From: Pseudomonas sp. RIT-PI-AD
GTDB lineage: Bacteria; Pseudomonadota; Gammaproteobacteria; Pseudomonadales; Pseudomonadaceae
Direction of reading: 5' to 3'
Length of the DNA stretch: 64,000 nucleotides
Assembly (NCBI RefSeq): GCF_025642785.1
Contig: NZ_JANZKU010000013.1
Span: 62,001-126,000 of the forward strand
Under the pieces are notes generated by a model, which saw nothing but the letters and a program-made list of their open reading frames with translations, ran no database searches and was not told the origin of the DNA. Positions 32,583 through 41,119 of the stretch are shown in pieces; within the stretch, counting starts at the first letter, position 1; the number at the start of each line of letters is the position of its first letter. The position numbers and the translations under genes are program-made.

Positions 32583-35500
32583 CAGCGTGCGCCCTTGAAA
32601 TCGTCAGAGATAGTGGAATTACGGCGTTGCGCCCAGAAGCCGATCGTCACCATCAGCAGTGCCAATGCGGCCAGGGCCCACTCACCCAGTGTCGGGATCG
32701 ATGCGGGAGCGCCCGACGGCGTCCCTTGCACCAAGAAGGTCTGCACGCTCAATGCGCGCCAACTGCCGGCCTCTTCCACCAGCAAGGCAGCAATATAGGT
32801 ATCGGCCTTCAATGATGTTGTGGCAATCCCCAGCGCCGGCCATTGCTTTTGCGCCCCAGCGGCGATATTCAAGGTCTCTTCCACCCGGCTGATTTCCTGG
32901 CTGTCGCTGTCGCGCACCAGCACTCGCGCCACCCGCAGGCTCGACAAGCTCATGCTGCCGTCATTACGCAATTGGTCGATGCGGTGCTGCGGATCACCGG
33001 GCTGAACGGTCGTATGCGCCAGATCGACAGAGCCTGACAGCGCATTTTGCAATGGGCCTCGCTGACGAACGACGTGGTACAACGCGCTCGCTTGGGCCAG
33101 TACCCGATTGCTCTCATCCACCAACACCGCCTCCACGCGATAACCGCCTAAGGAGGCATTACTCAATCGCTGCGGAATGTCGAATGGTAGGAGCCCGCCA
33201 GAAGCGATCTCAGTCAAAGCTTCGGTGTGACTGAACACTCGATTGTTGTCTGGATCATGCACATCAAGTATCAGCTGGGCACGGCTGATGGCACGATTGC
33301 TGGCCAAATTGCGCGTCAAGCTTTCCAGCTGGACCCGGTCGTCCGCGAGGTACTCGGCTCGATCGGTCGACAATCTTAGCGCTGCCGCTGGTTGCCCCGG
33401 CGCCACGGCCAAGATGCTGAAGTCAGCGTGGGCCTCGGCCACCCGTTGCTCAGTCTGATCGAGCAAACGTCCCACCACCCGATAGTTGCCTGCAGTCACC
33501 TGCCCGCTATTCCAGGCCTGGTACTGGCTGCTACTCAAGTTGGAACCCAGGGACCCAAGATCGCGCAGGGGGAAACTCGTCACTTCCTGATTCTGGGCGT
33601 CGACAACCGACAGATGCAGCCGCAGGTTCGCGGGGTACTGACCCAGGTTGCGCGCAATGGACTCGAAACGGATTGCCGTTTGGGGCAGGTAAGCCGCCTG
33701 GTCGCTCAGCAGGCTGAGGCTAGCCAATCGATTCGCCGCGGCGGGCGAGATGGACTGACTGTTGTTGGCACGATTGCACTCGGCGTTGATACGCGTTTCA
33801 TCGAGTACCGCACGGACCGGTTCATCGCCGACCAGTTTCACCGAAGCCAGGCTCAGGTCACGGTATTCACCGGTTCTCAAGGCTGGCACAGGCACCTCAC
33901 CCAGCAGTTGGCCCCCTTGGTAGAAGCGGACCTGGGTGTCGGTGGACAGGCTGCCCGCGTTGCCGACCCGTACGCTCAAGCGCACCGGTTGGCCAGCACC
34001 CTGGTCGAGCAATTGCAAGTTGCCCAGGGTCAGGTCGATCGACTGCACCGAATCACCCAGGGCGCGGGCCATGGCCGCAGCTACCTCACCCGAGGTATTG
34101 GCAACCGTAACCTTGCCACCGAGCCGGCCGTTGACCGGTTTGGGCCAGGCATTCTCTTCCAGTTCCGGCAGGGAGACACTGCCAACGCCGATCACGTCGA
34201 TACGATCGACGCCGTTGGCCACCGTCAACGGCAGCTGAGCCTGCGTCGCGGCGATACCTTCCCAATAGCCGTCGCCTACCAGAATCAGGGTCTTGCTGGT
34301 GCCCTGGGTACCGAGTCGATTGAGGTACTCGGACAGTTTCAGGGCGCACTTGGGCCCCGAGCTGTAGCCACCCGAATTGCGTTTGGTTTTGAGGTCGCTG
34401 ATCAAGCCAGGCAGCGTTGCCGGTTCGACCACTTGTGCCTGGTGCAGGGGGGTGAACTGCCGGTCGTTGCCGCCGTAGTACATTTCCCAGTCGGTGCCCA
34501 AGGTGAAACGCACCGAGCCGTCATGAGGAATGATATTGGGATTTTCCACCGCCTTGATCACACCGTCCATTTCAAGGTCGTATAGGTGAGCAACACTGCC
34601 GGAGGTGTCGATGCACACCGCTACGTCCTGTACCCCACCACCGCCTCCACTGCACGACACCGAGACGCGCAGGGTATTGTTGCCCTCAATGTTCTCGATG
34701 ACTTCCAGACCACTGTCGATCGTCAGGTAGATAGGCGCATCGCGGAACGGCAGGCGTGCCTGTACGAGATCGAAGTCCAGGGCTTGTTCTTGCTGCTGCA
34801 ACAAGCCATCGACACGCCTGACGGACAAGGCCTGATCGACGCCCTCGTCCCATAACTGGTTGCCGTTAGTATCTATGAAGGCCGTCACGTTGAAACCAGC
34901 GGCATCATAATTACTGTTGTTGCGCACCTGCACGGAGAGCCGGCCGTTGGCGATGAAGGTGTCGGGATCCATCACCAGACTAGAACGGTCGGGATTGGCG
35001 AGCATTAGGTCCGGCAAGGCCGCGTTGTAGCTCTTCTTCAGCTTGACGGTACCGAGGTTCTGCGACAGCCCTTTCTCCCGCACGAAGGGCAGTAGGGTCG
35101 TGTCGTAACCGGTCATGCGAATCAGCAGGCGCGCATCTTTTTCGGTCAAGTGCTCGAAGAGGAAGTCGCCCTTTTGCAGGCTGGCGGCATTCTGCTGGGC
35201 CACCACGGCCGAACCAGGAATGACCTCCTCGAGCAACAGATCGGCACCGGCAATCGGCTCTAGGGAATCGGCGTCTACCAGATTGCCGAATACCTCCCAT
35301 TGTGCGGTTGCATCCTGCCAGTCCGGGGTAAGCGCCGCGTTGACCTCAAAGGTACCGGTCAAGGTGAACGCGTAGTCGAAGCGCTGGTAACCAGGGTGCT
35401 GGATATTCAGCGCCATGGCGCCTTGGGTGACGTCGGCGAAGGCATAGCGGCCTTTGGCATCAGTCACCATAGACGCCCCATGAGCGCCGCTGAGGGTCAC

Positions 35501-37858
35501 GGGGACACCGGCCAGCGGTTGGCGACTGACCGCATCGATGACGTACCCGTACACGCCGGGCTGGGCGTTCTGTTCAGCCAGCAACTCTACGGGCAACTGG
35601 TAAGGCTGGCCGGGCTTGACGTCGAATGCGGCGAACACCGATTCGTAGCCAGGTGCATTGATCTGTACCCGCGTTTCGCCCAGGTTGAGTGCATCGACGG
35701 AGACCGCGCCGCCCGCATCTGTTCTCACGATCTGCTGATTGCTGCCGCTCAACACCACCTCAGCGCCCACGATCGGCTTGTTGGTCGCTCGGTCCAATAC
35801 ATTTACCGCGAGGCTGGCATTAGGCTGTAGCGCACTCTTGGCTTTGAGCCGCACTTCGAACAGGTTGGTCAGGTTGGCGCCGATGGTGATCGTAGTCGTG
35901 AATGTCTCGAAGCCGCCCTTTTCAAACGACACACTCCGGCTGCCGGCCAGGGCGCTACTGGCCAACTCGTATTCACCGCGGGCATCGGTCTGGGTCGACA
36001 GGCCAGCGGCGAGAACATTGACCGCTACTGCGGCCAGCGGCATTTGGGTCGCCTGATCAATGACTTTGCCACGTAAAACGGTCTGGTTGCCCTTGACCGC
36101 CTTGAGGACCACCGGTATAGCGATGTCTTGGTTCTCGTAGGCCTCGAAGGAGATCAGCACACGCTCATAACCCGATCTCTCGACTTCCAGGGTATTTTTC
36201 CCCAGCGCCAAGCCGGTGGTGTAGATGACTTGCCCTTGGGCGTTGGTGTAAGTCGAATAAGCATTGAGCTTGACGTTGGTGGACGCCAGTGGCGCGCCAT
36301 TCATGGCCTCGGTCACTGTCACCGTGACACGACTGCCCCGGATGGGCGGAGTCGCCTTGAACAGCGGATCGAACGCCACTGCTTGTCCCGCGGGCGCACT
36401 CAGCTGCGCCGCAACTAAGGGATAACTGGAGTAACTGGCCTGAACATAGACGGGGCCAGCGGGAATACCTGCCAAGCGGTAGAAGCCGCTGGCATCAGTG
36501 CGAGTCTCCAAGGCGCCAACTTTGATCAAGGCACTGCTGGCAGGATAAGAATTGCCGCTGCTGTCGGTGTAACGCGCACTTCCCGAGAGCACCACATCGT
36601 TGCCGCCCCCTGAAATCAAGCGCAGGTCACCCAGCGCAAGGTGCTGTCCCCTCTGGATATTCAGGTTGGAATTGAGCGCGCGGTAACCCGTTGCAACGAT
36701 CTGTACGTCCTCGGCACCGGGTTGTAGATGGGCGAATTCAAAGCTCCCATGCCCATCACTCAAGACTTGACGCTGAGCGCGTTGAAGAACGATACGCGCG
36801 CCTGTCACGGGCAAGCCTGAAGTGGCATCGATGATACGTCCGGCCAGGCTAGACAAGTCTGGATTGGGCGAGGGCTGACTGGCTTGGCCGAGCACTCGCA
36901 AGGCCAAGGCAGTCAAGTACGCATCGCTGGCCCAGCTCCCGTTGGCGGATTGATCCGACAGCAGACCACTGATCGCGGGCTGAACGCTGCTCACATCGGA
37001 CAAGCTGGGCAATATCGCCAAAAGGGCCTGTGCGCTCCGCTCGGTACCGGACCACGTGCCGCTGGAGTTGCGTTGGGCAAGCAGCCATTGCCGCGCCTTC
37101 TCCAACGGAGCCTGCACTTGGCCCACCTGGCGATGACGCCATAGCGCATCGGTGGCAATAGCGGTGGCCAGCAGATCATCGCTATCGGTCGCCAATGACC
37201 AACGCCCGTCGGGGCTTTGGGCAGCCATTAGCCAGGTACGAGCTTTTTTCGCTGGATCACTATCGTTTTGCCTGGAGGCAGCCAACCCCTTGAGTGCCCA
37301 AGCGGTGTCCAACACGTTGCTGGCATAACCGGCGGCAGCGCCAAAACCACCGTCGACGTTTTGCAATGTCAATAGAGCAGCCAACACCAGACCGTCATCC
37401 AGCTGCGCATCCTGCCGAGCCAAAGCTCTACGTGCCAGCAATTCGGTGTATGACCCGGAGGATGCCTCTAGACGGGTTTGCAGGGAGGCAGGCAACGCCG
37501 CACCGAGAGAATTAAGGGTAGCGAGTGTTTCGCCATAGAGCTGGGGAGGCAGCGCCCGCGATTGCGCCTCATTGGCTATGGTGCCATCCGCCTGTACCTG
37601 GCCCCGTATCCAGGACAATCCCTTATCGGTGGCGACCTTTAAGGTTTGAGCGGACGACGAGATGGACCAAGACGTCGACACTATCAGCATCAGGCCACAG
37701 TACAAGGCACCAGGAGAAAACCTGCGCATCGGCGCTTGAAGAGCCATTACGGCTGAACAAAATCCCACAATATTGAATGAATAAAGAAAATGAAGAATGA
37801 AACGGAACTTTTTGGTCATCCCTGATGTCCGGCGCATAAAAGTACGCGCCTTATACAC
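32582..37858 (-). CDS. Large surface protein with terpene-cyclase-like repeats, Ig-like repeats, VWA domain and IPTL-CTERM sorting signal
   Basis: A 1758-aa protein from GTG at 37858; internal starts at 37837 or 37819 are possible, and the functional signal peptide seems to be about residues 44-71. Residues ~75-330 are alpha-toroid repeats (prenyltransferase/squalene-cyclase-like; WLLAQ, DGRWS, NGSWAS). Residues ~340-1010 hold six or more carboxypeptidase-regulatory-like beta-sandwich repeats (TDAxGxY pattern). A CARDB-like segment follows, then a VWA domain (~1135-1300; MIDAS in CIDTSGSV), then further CARDB/Ig-like domains. Near the C-terminus IPTLGEWALAALALLM plus WAQRR is a textbook IPTL-CTERM, followed by an extra ~11-residue tail. 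It is the expected substrate of XrtH encoded 7 kb downstream. Confidence 0.9.
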   Translation of the reverse strand: MYKARTFMRRTSGMTKKFRFILHFLYSFNIVGFCSAVMALQAPMRRFSPGALYCGLMLIVSTSWSISSSAQTLKVATDKGLSWIRGQVQADGTIANEAQSRALPPQLYGETLATLNSLGAALPASLQTRLEASSGSYTELLARRALARQDAQLDDGLVLAALLTLQNVDGGFGAAAGYASNVLDTAWALKGLAASRQNDSDPAKKARTWLMAAQSPDGRWSLATDSDDLLATAIATDALWRHRQVGQVQAPLEKARQWLLAQRNSSGTWSGTERSAQALLAILPSLSDVSSVQPAISGLLSDQSANGSWASDAYLTALALRVLGQASQPSPNPDLSSLAGRIIDATSGLPVTGARIVLQRAQRQVLSDGHGSFEFAHLQPGAEDVQIVATGYRALNSNLNIQRGQHLALGDLRLISGGGNDVVLSGSARYTDSSGNSYPASSALIKVGALETRTDASGFYRLAGIPAGPVYVQASYSSYPLVAAQLSAPAGQAVAFDPLFKATPPIRGSRVTVTVTEAMNGAPLASTNVKLNAYSTYTNAQGQVIYTTGLALGKNTLEVERSGYERVLISFEAYENQDIAIPVVLKAVKGNQTVLRGKVIDQATQMPLAAVAVNVLAAGLSTQTDARGEYELASSALAGSRSVSFEKGGFETFTTTITIGANLTNLFEVRLKAKSALQPNASLAVNVLDRATNKPIVGAEVVLSGSNQQIVRTDAGGAVSVDALNLGETRVQINAPGYESVFAAFDVKPGQPYQLPVELLAEQNAQPGVYGYVIDAVSRQPLAGVPVTLSGAHGASMVTDAKGRYAFADVTQGAMALNIQHPGYQRFDYAFTLTGTFEVNAALTPDWQDATAQWEVFGNLVDADSLEPIAGADLLLEEVIPGSAVVAQQNAASLQKGDFLFEHLTEKDARLLIRMTGYDTTLLPFVREKGLSQNLGTVKLKKSYNAALPDLMLANPDRSSLVMDPDTFIANGRLSVQVRNNSNYDAAGFNVTAFIDTNGNQLWDEGVDQALSVRRVDGLLQQQEQALDFDLVQARLPFRDAPIYLTIDSGLEVIENIEGNNTLRVSVSCSGGGGGVQDVAVCIDTSGSVAHLYDLEMDGVIKAVENPNIIPHDGSVRFTLGTDWEMYYGGNDRQFTPLHQAQVVEPATLPGLISDLKTKRNSGGYSSGPKCALKLSEYLNRLGTQGTSKTLILVGDGYWEGIAATQAQLPLTVANGVDRIDVIGVGSVSLPELEENAWPKPVNGRLGGKVTVANTSGEVAAAMARALGDSVQSIDLTLGNLQLLDQGAGQPVRLSVRVGNAGSLSTDTQVRFYQGGQLLGEVPVPALRTGEYRDLSLASVKLVGDEPVRAVLDETRINAECNRANNSQSISPAAANRLASLSLLSDQAAYLPQTAIRFESIARNLGQYPANLRLHLSVVDAQNQEVTSFPLRDLGSLGSNLSSSQYQAWNSGQVTAGNYRVVGRLLDQTEQRVAEAHADFSILAVAPGQPAAALRLSTDRAEYLADDRVQLESLTRNLASNRAISRAQLILDVHDPDNNRVFSHTEALTEIASGGLLPFDIPQRLSNASLGGYRVEAVLVDESNRVLAQASALYHVVRQRGPLQNALSGSVDLAHTTVQPGDPQHRIDQLRNDGSMSLSSLRVARVLVRDSDSQEISRVEETLNIAAGAQKQWPALGIATTSLKADTYIAALLVEEAGSWRALSVQTFLVQGTPSGAPASIPTLGEWALAALALLMVTIGFWAQRRNSTISDDFKGAR

Positions 37859-38193
37859 GTTTATTCAAACGCGACCGGGAACCAGTGCATGTCTTGACTA
37901 AAAAGCCGCTTTTTTGGGTAAAAGGAACTAAACATAGGACTATCCATCCCAAGCGCCCATTCGCCCTACCTTCCGTTGGATAATTCCGCCCAGATAGCCA
38001 TGGGCCAGCAAAAGCATCGCACCTTGACGGCTCCCCAACCTAGACGCTGCGGATTACGAGGCCCGGGATGACACCCGGGCACAGGGCGCTCACGCGCGGC
38101 GAACCCCGCGGACCCGGTGGCAGTCTGAGTAGCAGCGAAGAACTGTCCCAGGGCCACTGTTATAGTGGCGCCCATTTTCCCAGGAGGTGCTCA
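37859..38193. promoter_or_regulatory. Divergent intergenic region at the right island edge
   Basis: This 335-bp gap lies between the minus-strand IPTL-CTERM gene and a plus-strand lipoprotein gene. Composition shifts from AT-rich (37.86-37.95 kb) to core-like GC-rich beyond about 38.03 kb, marking the island boundary. It must contain promoters in both directions. A TATAAG-like -10 for the minus strand is present at about 37853-37858, and AGGAGGTG precedes the 38194 start. No further gene is seen. Confidence 0.4.
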
Positions 38194-38610
38194 ATGCGCA
38201 CAGCTAACCGCGTCGTCGGCGGCGTCCTCGCCGTTGCCCTGCTCACCCAACTCGCCGCTTGCGGCTCGCTGTTCTTCCCCGATCGGCGCGGGCAGATCGA
38301 AGGCCGGATCGATCCGCTGGTCGGCGGCCTGGATGCCATCGGCCTGCTGTTCTACGTGCTGCCCGGCCTGATCGCCTTCGCCGTCGACTTCACCACCGGC
38401 GCCATCTACCTGCCCGACGGCAAGTATTCGATGGCCCCGGAAACCCTGCACGACGCCATCGGCGCCGATGGCCGGGTGGACAACGCCAAGCTCAAGGCGA
38501 TCATCCAGCAGGAAACCGGCCACAGCCTGCCGCTGGACGACCCACGCCTGATCCAGCACACCGGCAGCTCGCAGCAACTGGCCGCCTACGGCCTGCGCCC
38601 GGCGGCCTGA
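38194..38610 (+). CDS. Small predicted lipoprotein of unknown function
   Basis: A 138-aa protein. The signal peptide ends in a lipobox (LTQLAACG), with the lipidated Cys at about residue 23, so it should be membrane-anchored; the residue after the Cys is Gly, compatible with outer-membrane sorting. A hydrophobic stretch (LDAIGLLFYVLPGLIAFAVDF, about 45-65) follows, then TTGAIYLPDGKYS and a polar C-terminus. ATG at 38194 has AGGAGGTG upstream. It is 22 bp from the cation transporter gene and probably cotranscribed with it. The family is not recognised beyond being a conserved Pseudomonas lipoprotein. Confidence 0.82.
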   Translation: MRTANRVVGGVLAVALLTQLAACGSLFFPDRRGQIEGRIDPLVGGLDAIGLLFYVLPGLIAFAVDFTTGAIYLPDGKYSMAPETLHDAIGADGRVDNAKLKAIIQQETGHSLPLDDPRLIQHTGSSQQLAAYGLRPAA

Positions 38611-38632
38611 TGCCCGCCCGGGGCGGCGCGGC

Positions 38633-39529
38633 ATGAGCCTGACCAGCGATCCCGGCCGGCTGATGCGCCTGGCCACCCGCGCCGCGCTGGCGGTGGCGCT
38701 GGGCCTGGCGCTGGCGAAGGGCATCGCCTGGTGGATGAGCGGCTCGGTGAGCCTGCTGGCCGGGCTCACCGATTCGCTGCTGGATGGCGCCGCCTCCCTG
38801 CTCAACCTGCTGGCCGTGCATTACTCCCTGCGCCCGGCGGACCGCGACCACCGCTATGGCCACGGCAAGGCCGAGGCCATGGCCGGCCTGGGCCAGGCAC
38901 TGTTCATCGGGGTGAGTGCGGTGTTGATCGCCATGCAGGCGGTGGATCGCCTGCTGCATCCGCAGCCGCTGGTGGCGGCCGGCGCGGGTATCGCGGTGAT
39001 CCTGCTGTCGTTGCTGGCGACCGGCGCGCTGTTGCTGTTCCAGCGCCACGTAGTGCGGGCGACCGGCTCCACTGCGGTACGCGCCGACTCGCTGCACTAT
39101 CGCTCCGACCTGCTGCTCAACGCCGGCATCCTGCTCGCGCTGTCGCTGGCCGGTTTCGGCTGGCCGCACACCGATGCCTTGTTCGGCCTGGGCATCGCCG
39201 GCTACATCCTCTACAGCGCCCTGTCGATCACCCGCGAGTCGTTCTCGGTGCTGATGGACCAGGAACTGCCCACCGACGTCAGCGACGCCATGCTCGCCCT
39301 GGCCCGCCAGGTGCCCGGCGTGCTCGGCGCCCACGACCTGCGCACGCGGATGTCCGGTAGCCACTGGTTCGTCCAGCTCCACCTGGAACTGCCGGACGAG
39401 ATGCCGCTGTTGCAGGCCCACGCCCTCGGCGAACGCGCCGCCGCGGCGATCCGCGCCGCTTACCCGCGCGCGGAAGTCCTGGTACACGCCGATCCGCACG
39501 GGGCGGTGCGCCCGGAGCTCCGGGGCTGA
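38633..39529 (+). CDS. Cation diffusion facilitator (FieF/ZitB-like divalent metal exporter)
   Basis: A 298-aa inner-membrane metal/proton antiporter. Six helices are predicted. Metal-site residues appear in LTDSLLDGAASLLNLLAVHYSL (helix 2) and DSLHYRSDLLLN (helix 5), the D-x-x-x-D and H-x-x-x-D pairs of the CDF family. The HRYGHGKAEAMAGL loop is diagnostic. A cytoplasmic CDF C-terminal domain (about 210-290) contains a VHADPHG end. Zn, Fe or Mn are the usual substrates; which one cannot be told. ATG at 38633. It follows the lipoprotein gene closely. Confidence 0.95.
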   Translation: MSLTSDPGRLMRLATRAALAVALGLALAKGIAWWMSGSVSLLAGLTDSLLDGAASLLNLLAVHYSLRPADRDHRYGHGKAEAMAGLGQALFIGVSAVLIAMQAVDRLLHPQPLVAAGAGIAVILLSLLATGALLLFQRHVVRATGSTAVRADSLHYRSDLLLNAGILLALSLAGFGWPHTDALFGLGIAGYILYSALSITRESFSVLMDQELPTDVSDAMLALARQVPGVLGAHDLRTRMSGSHWFVQLHLELPDEMPLLQAHALGERAAAAIRAAYPRAEVLVHADPHGAVRPELRG

Positions 39530-39551
39530 GCGCGGCCCGCCCGCGGCGCCT

Positions 39552-40865
39552 TCAGTGCAGCGACACCAGGGGCGCGTCGGTGGCCGCCGCGCCCTGGCGA
39601 CCGTAGACCAGGGCGGTGAGCAGGCCCACCGCCCCCATCACCACGCAATAGCCCACGCAGACCCAAGGGCTCCAGGGCATCAGGGCGATCAGCGCCAGCG
39701 GCGTGGTGCTCGCCCAGAGCGCGTAGGCGATGTTGTAGGTGAAGGAAATCCCCGAAACGCGCATCTCCGCCGGGAACAGGCCGACCATCACCGAGGGCAC
39801 CACCCCGACCACGCCACAGGCCAGGCCGGCGACCGCATAGGCGATCCCGAGCCAGGCCGATTCGGCGATCAGGCTGGCGTAGAGCACGGCCACGCCCGGC
39901 GCCAGCAACAGGCTGTAGAGCGCCACCGCGCGCCAGGCGCCGATGCGGTCGGCGATATGCCCGGCGATCACGCAGCCGATGTTCAGGAAGACGATGCCCA
40001 GGGCACTGAGGCGGAAGGCGCGCTCGGCCGGCAGGCCGAAGCGCTGCTGCATCACCGTGGGCGTCACCACCACCAGCACCACCACCGCCGAGGTCAGCAC
40101 GCAGGTGAGCAAGGCCGCCGGCAACAGACGGTGACGATGGGCGCGGAGCACCGCCCGCAGGGGGAATTCGGCGACCGCTTCGCGACGGTCGCGCAGGGCG
40201 ATGAATACCGGGGTTTCGTTCAGCCAGCGGCGCAACCAGACACCGACCACCCCGAACACACCGCCCAGCAGGAAGGGGATGCGCCAGGCATAGTCGAGGA
40301 TTTCCGCCGGGCTGAACAGGCGCGACAGCAGGGTCGCGGTGAGCGCGCCCAGCAGGTAGCCGAAGGTCAGCCCGGCCTGCAGGACGCCCAGGGCGTAGCC
40401 GCGGTGACCGGCCGGCGCGTGCTCGGCGACGAACACCCAGGCGCTGGGCACCTCGCCACCCACCGCCGCGCCTTGCAGGATACGCATGGCCAGCAGCGCC
40501 AGCGGCGCCAGGTAGCCGATCTGCGCGTAGGTAGGCATCAGGCCGATCAGTAGGCAGGGCAGCGCCATCAGCAGGATGCTCAGGCTGAACACCCGCTTGC
40601 GTCCAAGGCGATCGGCGAAGTGCGCCATGAAGATGCCGCCCAGGGGACGGGCGAGGTAACCGGTGACGAAGATGCCGAAGCTCTGCAACAGGCGCAGCCA
40701 TTCCGGCATTTCCGGTGGGAAGAACAACTTGCTCAGGGTCAGGGCGAAGAACACGAAGATGATGAAATCGTAGATTTCCAGTGCGCCGCCCAGCGCCGCC
40801 AGCCCCAGGGTCTTGTGATCGTCCAGCGCCAGACGGACAGGTCGCGATCGAGTATTTGCAGTCAT
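39552..40865 (-). CDS. MFS transporter, metabolite:H+ symporter (MHS) family
   Basis: A 437-aa permease with twelve predicted helices. The DFIIFVFFALTLSKLFFPP opening and the RPLGGIFMAHFADRLGRKRVF loop after helix 2 are typical of the MHS group (ProP/KgtP/ShiA). The GGEVPSAWVFVAEHAPAGHRG segment between helices 4 and 5 is also diagnostic. Substrates in this group are organic acids, betaine, proline or shikimate, so the direction is usually uptake. ATG at 40865. It is divergent from the AsnRS-like gene, with a 254-bp gap, so it may flank rather than belong to the biosynthetic cluster. Confidence 0.93.
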   Translation of the reverse strand: MTANTRSRPVRLALDDHKTLGLAALGGALEIYDFIIFVFFALTLSKLFFPPEMPEWLRLLQSFGIFVTGYLARPLGGIFMAHFADRLGRKRVFSLSILLMALPCLLIGLMPTYAQIGYLAPLALLAMRILQGAAVGGEVPSAWVFVAEHAPAGHRGYALGVLQAGLTFGYLLGALTATLLSRLFSPAEILDYAWRIPFLLGGVFGVVGVWLRRWLNETPVFIALRDRREAVAEFPLRAVLRAHRHRLLPAALLTCVLTSAVVVLVVVTPTVMQQRFGLPAERAFRLSALGIVFLNIGCVIAGHIADRIGAWRAVALYSLLLAPGVAVLYASLIAESAWLGIAYAVAGLACGVVGVVPSVMVGLFPAEMRVSGISFTYNIAYALWASTTPLALIALMPWSPWVCVGYCVVMGAVGLLTALVYGRQGAAATDAPLVSLH

Positions 40866-41119
40866 AAAAGAACCCTAAGCACTCATGGATCGAAGAGTGT
40901 GCGCCCGCACGCCACGCATTCGCGGCATGGAACCCTTTCCGCGTACTTGCAAGTTGCTCCTAAACGCGGCCTGGCAGAATAACAAAGGAAAATGCGACGT
41001 GTAGGCCGGACGCCTTGGAACAGCCATCTGGGTTGCTTTTTAGTGAAAATCTGTACATTGAGTTTTGTTTGCCAAGGCGAATAATTGGGCCCCTCTCCAA
41101 ACTCAGGGTTGAGCGCATC
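40866..41119. promoter_or_regulatory. Divergent region before the biosynthetic cluster
   Basis: This 254-bp region lies between the MHS transporter and the AsnRS-like gene and presumably holds the cluster promoter. It becomes AT-richer at 40975-41085 (AATAACAAAGGAAAATG..., TTTAGTGAAAATCTGTACATTGAG). TTTAGTGAAAA and TACATT at about 41040-41060 could be promoter elements, but no consensus pair stands out. An in-frame open extension of the ligase reaches to 41015 and is not favoured. Confidence 0.35.

Noticed and set aside
41015-41119. Upstream extension of the AsnRS-like gene
   Set aside because: The extra 35 residues show no conserved motif and lie in an AT-rich promoter-like stretch.
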